A DNA stretch of 64,000 nt from Neonectria sp. B-13 (Eukaryota > Ascomycota > Sordariomycetes > Hypocreales > Nectriaceae), in assembly GCA_002682825.1 (NCBI GenBank), contig NOKP01000006.1, positions 744,001 to 808,000 of the forward strand, read 5' to 3'. This document shows, one piece after another, positions 45,204 through 56,965 of the stretch. The position numbers and the translations under genes were made by a program. Within the stretch, counting starts at the first letter, position 1. Every line of letters begins with the position of its first letter. The notes below the pieces were generated by a model that worked only from the letters and a program-made list of their open reading frames with translations, made no database searches and was not told where the DNA came from.

Positions 45204-46995
45204 TTACAGCTTCGCCTTGGGGACGTCCTGCTTCATCATCGTCTCCGCCACGATGCGTCGCTGGATTTTGCCTGTCGCCGTCTTGGGCATAGTCTCGGAG
45301 AAGTAGACCTTCTTAGGCACCTTGAACTTGGCAAGGCGTTCCTCCACCCAGCCCTTGAGCTCGTCGCCCTTGAGCTGCTCGCCCTTCTTGAGCACCACGG
45401 CCACGCCAATATCCTGGCCGTACACCTCGTCGGGCATGGCGAAGCAGACGACCTCGCTGATCTTGGGGTGACGCGCCAGGACGTTGTCAAGCTCGATGGG
45501 GCTGATCTTCTCGCCGCCCTTGTTGATGAGCTCCTTGATGCGGCCCGTGATGATGATGTAGCCATCCTCGTCCTTCTTGCCCTGGTCGCCGGTCCGGAAG
45601 AAGCCGTTCTTGTGGTAGGACGTGGCGTTGGCTGACGGGTTGTTGAGGTAGCCCTTGGTGACGTTCTCGCCGATGATGCAGATCTCGCCCTCGCTGCCCT
45701 GGGGCACCTCATCTCCCTGCTCGGTGAGGATCTTGACCTCGACGCCCTGGCCGAGGCCGACGCTGCCAGGCTTTCTCTGGGCCGGGGGCAGAGGATTCGA
45801 GGTCATCTGGTGTGACGCCTCGGTCATGGCGTAGGCCTCCAGGACGGGGGCGCCATACTCCTCCTCCAGTTTCTGGAAGACAGTGGGCGAGAGCGGGCTG
45901 GAACAAGAGCGGATGAAGCGAATGGAGGGCTTTGGGCTCGGGGTGGGGTTCTTGAGGAGGATCTGGTGGATGGTGGGAACGGCCGTGTACCAGTTGGCTT
46001 TGTAGGCGATGAAGTCGGCCCAGAATTCGGTTGCGGAGAACTTAGGAGGCACCACTATGGAGCCGCCGGTGTAGAGGGGAGCCAGCAGGCCGCAGAGTAG
46101 GCCGTGGACGTGGAACAGAGGCATGACCAGCATGGTGCGGTCATTGGGGCCAAGCTTGTAAGTCTGCTCAATGTTGTCTAGGTACAGCACAATGTTAGTC
46201 ACATACGGCGTTGATCATGTACGGGTACTTTGTACGGAAGCAACGCTGAGGTAGTATCACAGCGGCATGGGTGTGGTTGAGACGTACACATGGTTCGGGT
46301 CAAATTGCGATGGGACAGGGGGACCTATTCGTCCGTGTCAGCGTGGGTTGTCTCGGGAAGATGGACGGGCTGCATCGAAACTTACCACCTTGGGCCGAGA
46401 AGTAGTACCGCTGAAAGAGGGACGAAGGCGTTAGCTGACAACACATGGTAGTGATGCGCGGAATTACACGTGAAGCTCACCTCGTGTGCAGGACGAGAGC
46501 AGTGTCTTCGGGCTCAGCGCGCAAGACCTTCTCCTTCTTGCCCTTCAGGCCGCCGAGATCCTTGACATCCAGGACAACCTCGCCTTTGGCGGCGTCCCAG
46601 TAGCACTCGGCGACGGCGGCGTTGAACTTCTTGGCAGCTTTGACGCTGGGGGCACCGGCAGCCCAGGCGCCCTTGGGGACGAGGACAATGGCGCTCTTGA
46701 CGTCGTCGATGTAGAACTCAAACTCATCCTGCTTGTAGGCCGAGTTGAGGGGCGCCGCGATGCCGCGCTGCCAGGACGCGGCCAGGAACGAGACGATGAA
46801 CTCGTACGAGTTGGCGAGAGCGATGGAGACGGGCGCGCCGGTGGTGATGCCGAGATCGGCGAGCTTGCGCTGGAAGGCCGTGACCTGCGAGTTGAGGGCG
46901 GCGTAGGTGATGGTGAGCGGCGTGGGCTTGGACGGGATGATGACGGCCACGGAGGAGGGCGAGCCCTTGATGGCGGTTTGGAGGGTCAATGCCAT
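45204..46995 (-). CDS. pcs60: Peroxisomal AMP-binding acyl/oxalyl-CoA synthetase (Pcs60 type)
   Basis: Four exons, 46995-46481, 46410-46386, 46324-46288 and 46177-45204, give 516 residues. Two very small exons (25 and 37 bases) rebuild the ATP-binding motif LHTSGTTSRPK and the following VPLSHRNLTRTM. Other adenylate-forming motifs are present: LEAYAMTEASHQM, GYIIITGRIKELINKGGEKISP and the C-terminal PKTATGKIQRR with the catalytic lysine. The last three residues are AKL, a peroxisome targeting signal type 1. Relatives include yeast Pcs60 and plant AAE3, shown to act as oxalyl-CoA synthetases in oxalate breakdown. Function here is therefore CoA activation of oxalate or a short carboxylate in peroxisomes. 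Substrate is inferred from family likeness only. Confidence 0.92.
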
Positions 46996-48465
46996 GGTTG
47001 CGGGATTGCTGGCGATATGGGCGCAGTTGCGATATGGGCTCAGTGGCGGGTGGTGCGAGATGAGAGTGTGGGATGAGATGAGATAAGGTGAAGATGTTGG
47101 TGACAAGCCAAGCTAAAGCCAAGTCGGATGGACGATGGCCGAGTTTGCGGGTTAGACCGGGAATGTTCGAACAGGTATCGAGCGACGGGGGAAAAGCCCA
47201 GATGTTGGTTATAGCAGAGAATGAAGAGTGAAAAAGAAGAAGAACTCAATTTGTATAGATCGAATAAGAAAATCACACCAGGGAGAAGTCGTCCTGGCCT
47301 TGCGTTGTCCAGTCTAGCGAGGTCGACTCGGGCCTACGATAGGGGAACGGTGACGTGCTTTGGCAATGGCGTCTCGGCTTCCCTCCGACCGCCCGTGAAT
47401 CTGCAGACATTCATGTATGAACCCGCTGAGAGCTGCCAGACTCCACAGCGAAGGGCCCCCACGACAGGCCGCCCGACGGCAGCCTGCAGGGGACCGTCGG
47501 CTTTCTCAGGGGGCGTTCCGGGGGACGGACCCAATGCTGTCGGGGAGGGGGGGCTCCTGCTAGGTGGCTAGTGCCCGGGCTGGTGGATTCAAGGTTCCAT
47601 GGCGGGTTGGCGGGTTACATCCATAGCGACGGGACGGGAGCTTTTAGGGGGAGAGGTCGATGAGATGGAGGCTGGACTAGGTATCCGAGGACTAGCTGCT
47701 GTACTGGCTTGGCCTTGGATTTATGTATTTCTGTCAAGTTAATAGGCCAGCTGTATTAACATACGTGGAATACTGCAGGGAACCATTCACAGAGCATCTA
47801 GACTACTTTGGCTGTGTACAGCAACGGCTTTGCAGTTCATGTGAGTGCGGGTTTATTCGACGTTGGGTGGGATGATCCATATCGATCTCCACTGGCATAA
47901 TTTCTTACACCCAGAGCCACTGTCTCCCCGTCATCATGCATGACGGATGGACTTCTAAATGGCCAACAAGGTAGACTACGTGTAGGTTTCAGGAGCCGAT
48001 ATAATCTTGCGTCTGGAGCATGATCCTGCAATCATTCAATGACATACACAGCCGATAGTCCATTCACTTACAAGTCCATCCTGCGATTCTACCGGAAATT
48101 GACAAGCCCATAATACCATCAGTTAGGGGCCTTTGGCAGGTTGGCGGGGTACCTTCCACGGCCGCGCACTCACCACCTACCGCATTCGGACCGGACCACA
48201 ATCCGTCCCACTCCACCGTCAGTCAGTCGGGTCTCACTGCGCCTCATCTCTCCCCGCTGTCGCTTTCGCCACGAACTTGCATCTCCATCTCCATCTTCCA
48301 GAACATTGCTACTTGCGCTTCATTCCTTCTCGAGGCCCCGCTTCTCCCTCCCTCCTCGCCTTGCGGCTTTGCGAATCGCATCCCGTACATGTCTCCGTCT
48401 CGGCCGCCTGCCGCTCCCTCTCGCTCCCTCCCGCTCCCGAGTAGACGACGTCCTCCGTCTTCGTC
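46996..48465. promoter_or_regulatory. Divergent promoter region, pcs60 and bzz1
   Basis: About 1.5 kb. The right 300 bases are C/T-rich, resembling a transcribed leader of bzz1. GATGAGAT repeats lie near 47068-47085 in the pcs60 leader. No other gene is seen. Confidence 0.45.
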
Positions 48466-50976
48466 ATGGCTGAGGCCGACGCCGTGCCTACCTTTGGCGC
48501 TGAGCTCAAGGTTGGTGGCCTCTTCTCCCAATCTTACAACTTGTTCTCCCCCCTACAATTCCCTTTGCGCAACCCCCCAGGCTTCCCCGAGTCTACCGGC
48601 CCGACCTGATCCGCTAGGCTAACTCCTCGTCCATCTAGGATGGCTTCAAACCCGCCAACGCCTGGGTCGGCCACGGCATCGCCTGGTTCGAGGACATCCA
48701 GCAGTTCTACCGCGAGCGCGCCGTTATCGAGAAGGAATACAGCCAAAAGCTCATTCTCCTCGCCAAGAAATATTTCGAAAAGAAGAACAAGAAAACGTCC
48801 CAGCTGAGCGTTGGCGACACTCCTGCCATGACCCCTGGCTCTCTTGAGAGGTACCCAACTCCCAACCCAACCCAACCCGTCTCAACCCAACCCGACACCT
48901 CTGGCGCATTCCGTGCGGATCATGAATCTAAACCTCTCCAGCGCCTCCTTAACCACCTGGACCACCCAGCTCACCACCCTCGAGTCCCGCGCCGCCGAAC
49001 ACGATCGATACGCCACCAACCTCATATCCCAGGTCGCAGAGCCCCTCAAGTTCTTTGGATCTCGCTGTGAAGACTTGCGCAAGCGCCATGCAGAATACGC
49101 CGAGAAGCTCGAGCGCGAGCGGGAGGCTTCCTACGCCGATTTGCGCAAAATCAAGGGCAAGTATGACGCTGTCTGCCAGGAGGTCGAAGCGAAGCGCAAA
49201 AAGTCCGAGTCTCATTACGACAAGGCCAAGGCCCAGGGTGCTTACCAACAGCAGGTCTTTGAGATGAATAATGCCAAAAACAGCTACATTATTGCCATTA
49301 ATGTCACGAACAAGCAGAAAGAGAAGTACTACCACGAATACGTCCCCGAGGTCATGGATAGCCTACAGGACCTAAACGAGTTCCGTACCGTGAAGCTCAA
49401 TGCTCTCTGGGGGGTTGCGACCCATCTGGAGTCAGAGATGCTGAAGCAGAGCAACGTATTGATCGAGTATCAGGGCACCGAGATCCTGAGGAACCTGCCC
49501 CACCTCGACTCGATGATGTATCTACAGCACAACATGGGGGTCTTCAACGAGCCGCCTGACAAGGTTTTCGAGGCCAGCCCAGTGTGGCACGATGACGGTA
49601 CCATGATTGTGGACGACATGGCAAAGGTTTATCTGAGAAATGTTCTAACCAAGTCGAAATCTCAGCTTGGCGAGCTGAGGAGAGAGGTGGACAAGAAGCG
49701 CAGGGAAGTTGAGGGACTGAGGCGCACGAAACAGCGCATTAGGGAGGGCACTGAGAAGAAGGACGAAGCCGAGGTTGTCCGCATACTATTCGCACTGCAG
49801 GAGGATCTCCACGCCGTCGATCGCCAGCGTCTCACAGCTGAGGTCGAGACATCGACTATTACCTCGGTCGTCGGTGATGTCACCCTCGGCGCCAAGAATC
49901 ACAACTTCAAGGGCCAGACATTTAAGATCCCCACCAACTGTGACCTCTGTGGTGAGAGGATTTGGGGACTGAGCGCCAAGGGCTTCGACTGCAGAGACTG
50001 CGGTTATACGTGCCACAGTAAGTGTGAGATGAAGGTCCCTGCCGATTGTCCTGGCGAGCAGACCAAGGATGAGCGCAAGAAGCTCAAGGCCGAGCGCCAG
50101 GATGCGACCAACAAGCATCTCAAGCCAAGCGCTACCATGTCGTCGCAAAACACCTCCGATGGGCCGGACCTGACCCGCTCCAACACCATGAACTCGCTCA
50201 GCTCACACTCGGCACGCCCGTCCCTCTCGGGCTCCATTTCCGGGCAGCGCAGCCCCGCAGAGGAGATACCACCAGAGACGGCGCCACGACCCAGCGTTTC
50301 CTCAGCCAAGGCGCCTACTACGGCACGCAAGAACCGAGTCATGGCGCCGCCCCCAGTTGCGTATATCAGCGGTAGCGGCGACTCGCCAGGAGGCGGCGCA
50401 GCGAATGGCGGAGAGAAGGAGGAGAAGAAGGGGAAGATGTTATATGCTTTTGATTCAGGGTCTCAAGGCGAGCTGTCGGTCCAAGACGGCCGAGAAGTTG
50501 TGTTGCTCGAGCCAGATGGTAAGTTTTGAACTTAACCCCCCGTTAAGCAGCATATGTATCGTATAGCTAACGGCATCGTGGTAGATGGCTCTGGCTGGCT
50601 AAGGGTCCGCGCCGGCTACAAGGAAGGTCTGGTCCCGGCCTCCTATGTCGAGATGATCGAATCCTCCGGCCCATCCGCACCGTCGGCCTCCGCTCGTCCT
50701 TCATCTACCTACTCTACCTCTACCACATCCTCTGCGGCCCCCTCCACCGCGGCAGGCAAGAAGAAGGGCCCTTCTGTCGCTCCCCGGCGTGGCGCCAAGA
50801 AGCTCCGTTATGTGGAGGCCCTGTACGAGTACGCGGCGCAGTCGGAGGGCGAGCATTCCATGGTTGAGGGCGAGCGCTTCGTCCTTGTCACCGAAGACCC
50901 CGGCGACGGCTGGGTCGAGGTTGAGAAGGCCGGTGTCACGGCTAGTGTACCCGCGAGCTACGTCCAGGCTGCCTAG
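48466..50976 (+). CDS. bzz1: Bzz1-like F-BAR, C1 and double SH3 protein
   Basis: Four exons, 48466-48510, 48639-48850, 48942-50518 and 50585-50976, give 741 residues. Residues about 5-300 form an F-BAR domain (FKPANAWVGHGIAWFEDIQQFYRER...) with long heptad helices. A C1-type zinc finger follows with the usual His/Cys pattern, HNFKGQTFKIPTNCDLCGERIWG ... CRDCGYTCHSKCEMKVPADC. After a Ser/Thr-rich linker there are two SH3 domains, MLYAFDSGSQGELSVQDGREVVLLE...GWLRV...GLVPASYVE and VEALYEYAAQSEGEHSMVEGE...GWVEV...SVPASYVQ. Bzz1 binds Las17/WASP and promotes Arp2/3 actin assembly at endocytic sites. The C1 finger between F-BAR and SH3 fits filamentous-fungal homologues. An intron interrupts the first SH3 after LLEPD. 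Confidence 0.95.
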
Positions 50977-52015
50977 AAGACCGGAAGACATGTTTTGGCG
51001 CAGGATGTTGGGTGGTGAGGTGTGTATAGATGAGAGCTAGCAAGCAAGCGAGCAAAAAGTCGCCTTCACCGCCGTCATAGGAAACGGCGTATGTAGATAA
51101 AAAAGACGGGACAGGGCATGTATATTTCCAGGGAAGCATCCGTTTGAATAGCGTACATACAAGTCAACGATACCTTCCTCAACCACTTGGACACGCGGTT
51201 TGCACAGCCCGACCGCCTCACCCATCAAGACTCGCGTCCAACGGGGTGCTTACGAAGATCTGTACGTGTCACTGTCGCCACACCTTCGAAACAGCCGGAT
51301 CCCTCGGGGGATGTTTAGAGAATTCACGACGGGACACATAAACCGAGTACGGCATTGGTGGGGGGCAAAAGTGGGTGTCAGAAGAGGAGCCACGGGGTCT
51401 GACGGCCCGCCGAATTTCGATTCAGCCGTGAGGAAGCAGAAGTGAGATACGTGCCGTCTACTATATTACACATTGTACAAGACGAGTGGCTGAAACTGAA
51501 ATGAAATGAAAACCCATCGCACACTCCAGTGTTCTCATCACCTGTTGCCCATCCGATCTTGGTATAAGCCCCCGAGCCGACCCCTTGCCAATGTGCCAAA
51601 ATGCCATTCCGTACCGAACCAGCCCCGCCAGAACGTCTCTCTTGTGAAGGCGATGTAAGAAAAGGGAAAGGGGGATATCATCTCTTCCCATATAACGCCG
51701 TGCCAAAAAGAAAAGAGGGAAAAAGAAGAAAAAAGGAAAAAAGGGGATAAAATCAACCACACATTTATCATCCTTGGGGCAACCCTGTGCCATGCATGCC
51801 ATGATTGAGGACCAAACGCCGAGCGGGGTGTGAGCGTGAGAAAAGGGGATCGTTAAGGGTCCCAAACAAAAAGAAAACCGACAGTAGGAGTGGAATCATG
51901 TCTATCCGCTGCGTATGCTTTGCATAAAGGGGAGTGTCGTAAAGCCGTATGCTCGATGGTGAAATTCGAGTTTCACAGGGTGCCGTTAAAATGGAAACTT
52001 GACCAGGAGCTGTTC
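50977..52015. other. Convergent 3' intergenic region
   Basis: About 1.0 kb between the bzz1 and zinc-finger gene stops. It contains an A/G-rich tract at about 51655-51750 and no supported gene. Confidence 0.45.
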
Positions 52016-53066
52016 CTAAATCATCTGCGCTGTTGGGGCTCCCAGTCCGTGTTGGCTGAGTCCGTGTCGAAGGGCGTCTTGCAGTTCGGCGATTTGCGCC
52101 ATCATGGCCAGAGAGTGTTGGGATTGTTGGTCCATCTCGGCTTTGAGTTTCTCGTTCTCCTCGCGGACACGCTTGATCTCCTCGCGGAGCTCCGTGAGCT
52201 CCTCGGGGCCCTGGCCACTAGATCGCCGCTTGCGCTTAATCCCCACTTTCTCAACCTCGATCTCTTCGGGAGACTGCACCGGCTCTGCCGGAGGTGTCAT
52301 TCCCTCCATGTTGGTGTGCACTCGGCGCAAATGTTCGTTGAGGTTCTCCTGTCGCGAGAAGCCTTTGCCAGTGTGTCTCTTGCAGTTGGGATGAGGGCAG
52401 TTGACAGTATTCTTAGGCCCTCCATGCTTGCCGTGAACCTCGCGTTCGTGTCGGAGCAGACCGCCGGAATACGTGAACCCAGGGAGGTTCTCGCATCCAT
52501 CGGCAGGGCATCGATATGGTCGTTCATGCTTATCCATGTGTTTGCTGGGAACACAAGTTAGCATCAGCCCAAGGCTGCTGGGAAAGTTGCACTTACTTCC
52601 ATTCGCACTTGCGCGAAAATGCTCGCACCTCCTCCTTACAATCGTCCAGCGGGCAGTGGAATTTCCCATCACCCTGCTTCTGAACTTCTCGATCAGGTTT
52701 CGGGATCGGCTTGATGCGCAGTGAGGGAGGAGTCCCAGCACCCGGGGAGAGATCTTTGTCATCCGTGAGAGGATCGAGGTCGGGCGGCGCCTGCAGGGCG
52801 GCCTCGAGGGGCGATGGGAATGTGTGCCCTAGGTCTAGGCGTGTCGCTTCCTGGATAGCAGTGGCATCCTCGGGGATCATGCCCCTATCATCTCCCAACA
52901 CAACTCTATCATCGGGGAGCATGGATGCCTCGGCAGTGTAGTGGCTGAGTTGTTCGGCAACGTCATTGTCGGTGAAGCGTTGGTCGGCGGCATGGTCGTG
53001 GTCGTCGCCGATGGGCGGATAGGCACCCTCGTGGATGAAGTTCCTTGGTTCGTATGCGACGCTCAT
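52016..53066 (-). CDS. C2H2 zinc-finger protein, putative transcription factor
   Basis: Two exons, 53066-52597 and 52544-52016, give 332 residues. The intron splits the first finger. Three C2H2-type fingers occupy about residues 137-240: FHCPLDDCKEEVRAFSRKCEWNKHMDKH, then YRCPADGCENLPGFTYSGGLLRHEREVH, then a CPHPNC...FSRQENLNEHLRRVH finger. The N-terminal 135 residues are acidic and disordered, a plausible activation region. A basic stretch KRKRRSS, a likely nuclear signal, is followed by a leucine-heptad coiled coil (ELTELREEIKRVREENEKLKAEM), suggesting dimerisation. Target genes cannot be inferred. Similar three-finger proteins are common in Sordariomycetes. No neighbouring gene shows a shared pathway. 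Confidence 0.9.
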
Positions 53067-55736
53067 ATTGGCAGCAGGTCGATGCCGTTGGGATGGGCAA
53101 GTTCAAGTAGACGCGGCTGCCACGGAGGGACGCGGAGAGACAGAGTCCACGGGCGCGTCAGTTGACGAAAGTCGGATGCAATCGAGGGTGAACCAGGATT
53201 TCGAAGGGAAAATAGGCGCGAACGTGCGAAATGGCGAATGGTTTGCGCAGCTATTTGCTCGATAAGCCGTTGAGCTTGTGGTCTTGTGGTTGAGTAGTCG
53301 GTAGCTTCGTATTGAGCTCGGATTGATGGAGGCCTGAAAATTATGGTATGAAGTTTCGGAACGCAACGGAGGCTGTTAGACTAAAGTTGGATTAGTCACA
53401 GGGACACGTGATGCGACAGATGTGCGTGGTCTGTGCACTTGGCATGAGTACTATGGGCATGTGTGAGTGGCGCCGAATATTCCGTGATCTCTGGGTCAGC
53501 ACTCAAACCGTTGGGAATGGCAGGCCATCGCGACTGTCCTGTATTAGTACTCGTACAGGTCTAGGCATCCGCCCGAGTCACTCGAGTGAGGGATGACAAT
53601 TTTGGCGAGTCCTTGGTGCCAGTATCCAACCAAAAGCATCCGTCCGGAGCATAAGCAAGGCGTGACTCACAGCCTTACTCTTTACTCCCAATGGTGCCTT
53701 GCCGCCATGCATGGGGAAGCGCGAGAGGCGGCAAGGCTGCGGCGTGAATAGCTGCACCAACACATGTTGCCCCCAGTGTTTTCCACCTCTGCCTTGCGCT
53801 GGCTGAGGTGAGGCGCGCCACTCACTAGAGCGCGTTGTTGCACAGTGTTCGGCCTCCGCTGGACGCTTGTCCATGGTTGGGTCCGAGGCTGTGCCAGCTG
53901 GCCAGCAACGTGTAAAGGGTCCAGGATAGGATCCAACCTGTGATCTAGTTCACGATCTGTCCAAGGGCCTTTTGATTCGTGCTTTCCCGGTCATCCGGCG
54001 TCAACTTCGCCCACGTCCCACTTGGTGACGTGCGCTGGAGGGCGTTGCCTGGCCTGTCCTGGAGGACTCTTAAGTATGCGTCAGATAGTGAGTTGGCGTC
54101 AACCCGCTGACTTGACTTAACACGATGCCTTACATCTGCGGAGACCTCCTTATTGGGCACTACCCAGGATCGTGCGGCCCGAGAGGCATCCGGCTATATG
54201 ACCGGTTCTGGTTCATGATGATGCCTGCGAGAGGCCTGCCTCTTGGATGGAACCAGGACAACTTCTCCAGTTCATTTCTGCCTCAGTCATCAAGACAAAA
54301 TTTCTCAAACGCCTTGGTCGTTCGGACGAGGGAGGGATAACCAAGGGTGACGAAAGCCGAATAGCTTTATTCCAGCAACGGGTCCTGAACGTGGCACGTT
54401 GCGCCTCATCGTCACGGGGACGATTCCCAGTGGCAATTTTGGGCCTAGACGAGGCAAAACTCAAGCGAATTGGAGACCCTCGAGCACAAATGCACTGGTG
54501 TTCTGATATGGTACGCGTAGTTGATGCGCGTCCAGCAACCCCCACTGAAGAGGGCTGTTCAAAGGGGTGACGACGAACTGGGTTCTGTTGGTTGAATAGA
54601 GAGGCGTATCCTGATTGGGGCTGAGGCCAAAACAAGCCGATGATAAGAGGAGTATCCAGTGACCTGGGCAGTGAGCATTGAGGGATGAATGGGCATTTTG
54701 TTGACTGGCATTCTGAAACTGGAAAGGTTCATCATGCGACCGGATGGTGAGTGTGCGAGGGGGGAAAACAGCGAAGCGTGGGTGGGTTTTGGAGGCTTGT
54801 TTGGGGGCATGCTGGCTCCTGGCAGTGGTCAGGCATTTGTGCATTTACACCAGAAATATGAGGTTGAGACTCGTGTTGATACAGTCTAGCGACGGCCAGC
54901 TACCCGAAAGCAGCTAAGGCAAAGGTGCTGCTTCCTCAGGCCACAAAATTAAACTACCCAATTGATAAGGCCTGTCAGAATTAATTCTGGATCATAGTAA
55001 GAATAAAGATGCAATTATGCTTATTACATAGTACACTAAAAGAGAGGTTCCTTGGCCGTTGGGATCTTACTCTTTTCCACAAGCTATAGGACTATCTACG
55101 TGATAAGTTTGGAAGGGAAGCTATTGTGATGGAACCTCGTGACACACACACCTGCCTAACTACCGTGATGTCCTTCCCATGCCAACAGCGAGCTGAAGTG
55201 GCACAGCAGGGCAAACTGTTGGCATCTGGGAATTGTTAATTGCAGATTGTTCACTAATCAACACTTCGCACCTATTCTCTTAGGCAGCCATGGCGTTCGT
55301 TCTCCCAGTAACCACCCAGTATCAACCAATGATGGGTGATCACTTGTCCTAGTGCCATCTTTTATAAAAGAGTGGCGGCGACTTAGCTGGGCGGTCACAA
55401 GTGTGGCGGGCTGCCTCAAGTTGGTATTCACAATGCCTCACCGAATTAGTGCGGCTGAGCGTGCAAATCTCAACTTCACCGCCAAGAACTAAAAACCGTC
55501 AGAAAACGTCACAAAGGAGGTTTGTTTGGCCGATGCATTGACCTACCTCAGTGCAATTTAGTGCTAGCTATACCGTGAATCAAGCCGTGGCGTTCTTGCA
55601 GGTGAAGAGGCGTCCGGTTGCCTCTATTTAATGACCCGCATCGTATCCCTTCGCATTCCTGAAACTATCACTTCTATCTACCCCAATTATCGCCATTTTG
55701 CCTTGCAATTCACAACCGCAACCACAAACTAAGATC
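53067..55736. other. Gene-poor 2.7 kb accessory interval
   Basis: No gene is supported. Several frames of 60-140 codons overlap one another. The part at 54940-55100 is AT-richer. A small frame at 55434 (MPHRISAAERANLNFTAKN) stops after 19 codons and may be a remnant of something longer, but I cannot identify it. The segment 55600-55736 should be the leader of the next gene. Confidence 0.45.
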
Positions 55737-56237
55737 ATGTCTATCAGTAAGATTTCCACCTGCCTCTGGTTCGACAACCAGGCCGAAGAGGCCGCCAACC
55801 ATTACGTCTCCACCTTCGGGGGCGACTCCATGATCACTTCTGTCCAGCGGTACACCTCCGCCGGAAAGGAGCAGCACGGCCGTGAGCCCGGCTCCGTCAT
55901 GGTGGTAGAATTTGAGCTCCGGGGCAGTCGCTTCGTAGGCCTTAACGGTGGGCCCGCCAAGTGGAGTTTCAGCGAAGCCGTTTCCTTCCAGGTTGACTGC
56001 GAGGACCAGGCCGAGGTTGACCACTTCTGGGAGAAGCTGGGTGAGGGTGGCGACGAGTCTAGACGACAGTGTGGATGGATTGCCGACAAATGGGGTGTCG
56101 CGTGGCAGGTTGTGCCCAAGGCGCTGAAGGAGATGCTTAGCTCGGAGGATAAGGCGGCGGCGGGCAGGGCTACGGTTGCGATGATGAGTATGAAGAAGCT
56201 TGATATTGCTCTTCTTCGGAAGGCGTATGAGGGCTGA
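55737..56237 (+). CDS. PhnB-like/3-demethylubiquinone methyltransferase-type glyoxalase-fold protein
   Basis: An intronless frame of 166 residues starts MSISKISTCLWFDNQAEEAANHYVSTF, the signature opening of the PhnB-like (3-dmu-9_3-mt) family in the vicinal oxygen chelate fold. Typical blocks follow: GSVMVVEFELRGSRFVGLNGGP, then FSEAVSFQVDCEDQAEVDHFWEKLGEGG, then a CGWIADKWGVAWQVVP segment. Proteins of this fold are small metal- or ligand-binding enzymes. Despite the family name methyltransferase activity is not shown for members like this one. Such genes are frequent in bacteria and patchy in fungi, so horizontal gain is possible. Codon use agrees with the surrounding genome. Confidence 0.88.
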   Translation: MSISKISTCLWFDNQAEEAANHYVSTFGGDSMITSVQRYTSAGKEQHGREPGSVMVVEFELRGSRFVGLNGGPAKWSFSEAVSFQVDCEDQAEVDHFWEKLGEGGDESRRQCGWIADKWGVAWQVVPKALKEMLSSEDKAAAGRATVAMMSMKKLDIALLRKAYEG

Positions 56238-56965
56238 TCTGGACTTACGAGTTTTGGAAGTTTGTAACTTGAAACTGCAGTCTTCACAATGACACGACGT
56301 GCACCTTGACGACCGTCTTTCCACTTGTCATGGATGCAAATGTAAGAACTACACCAACTTCCGAAAAGCTTGGCCGTCTCCATTTGCCATCCCGATCAGC
56401 ACTTGATCCACCCATCCAAGTTCCGGTGTCGAGGATGACGTTGATTTGAGAAACACATTGACATGATTGTCTTCATCTACACTAGGGTGTACGAAACAAC
56501 GGGCTAAAAAGGTGGATCAGCCGATCTTCGGCGAGAGGTCCGTTGATTGTGGGGTAGTGCTGGGGAGCTTCAAGGTGTTGGTGTTTTGCGAATGAACCCA
56601 AATCTTATGACAGTCCTGTCGTTCCATTTCAGCGCCGGCCCCAGCTTGCAAAGACCCCGATGCCGTCGACTACAAACATTTATACTTGTCTCATTTTCGC
56701 GTCTCTGAGTCTACATGGGGTGGTTCCGAGGTTAGGCCCAGAGACGAGCGGTGAGACAAAAGTTGTAAGGTCAGTTGCGATTACTCACAACGTTGAGTCG
56801 ACATTCTTAACCCAGAACAACATTTTTGTGCACTGAAAAATCATGATCGTCAATGAAAAATAGACGAGAAACCCATCCTTTCATGTTCGGCTATTATACA
56901 AAGGAGGAGGCTCGTAATGCGACGTTCCATCTGCCCCAAACCGCTGCCCCGACGCTCCTGGCCGG
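56238..56965. other. Convergent 3' intergenic region
   Basis: About 0.73 kb between stops. Nothing is recognised. Confidence 0.4.

Noticed and set aside
55434..55650. Possible transposase remnant after a 19-codon frame
   Set aside because: Stop codons interrupt every frame and no catalytic motif or terminal inverted repeat could be identified by eye.
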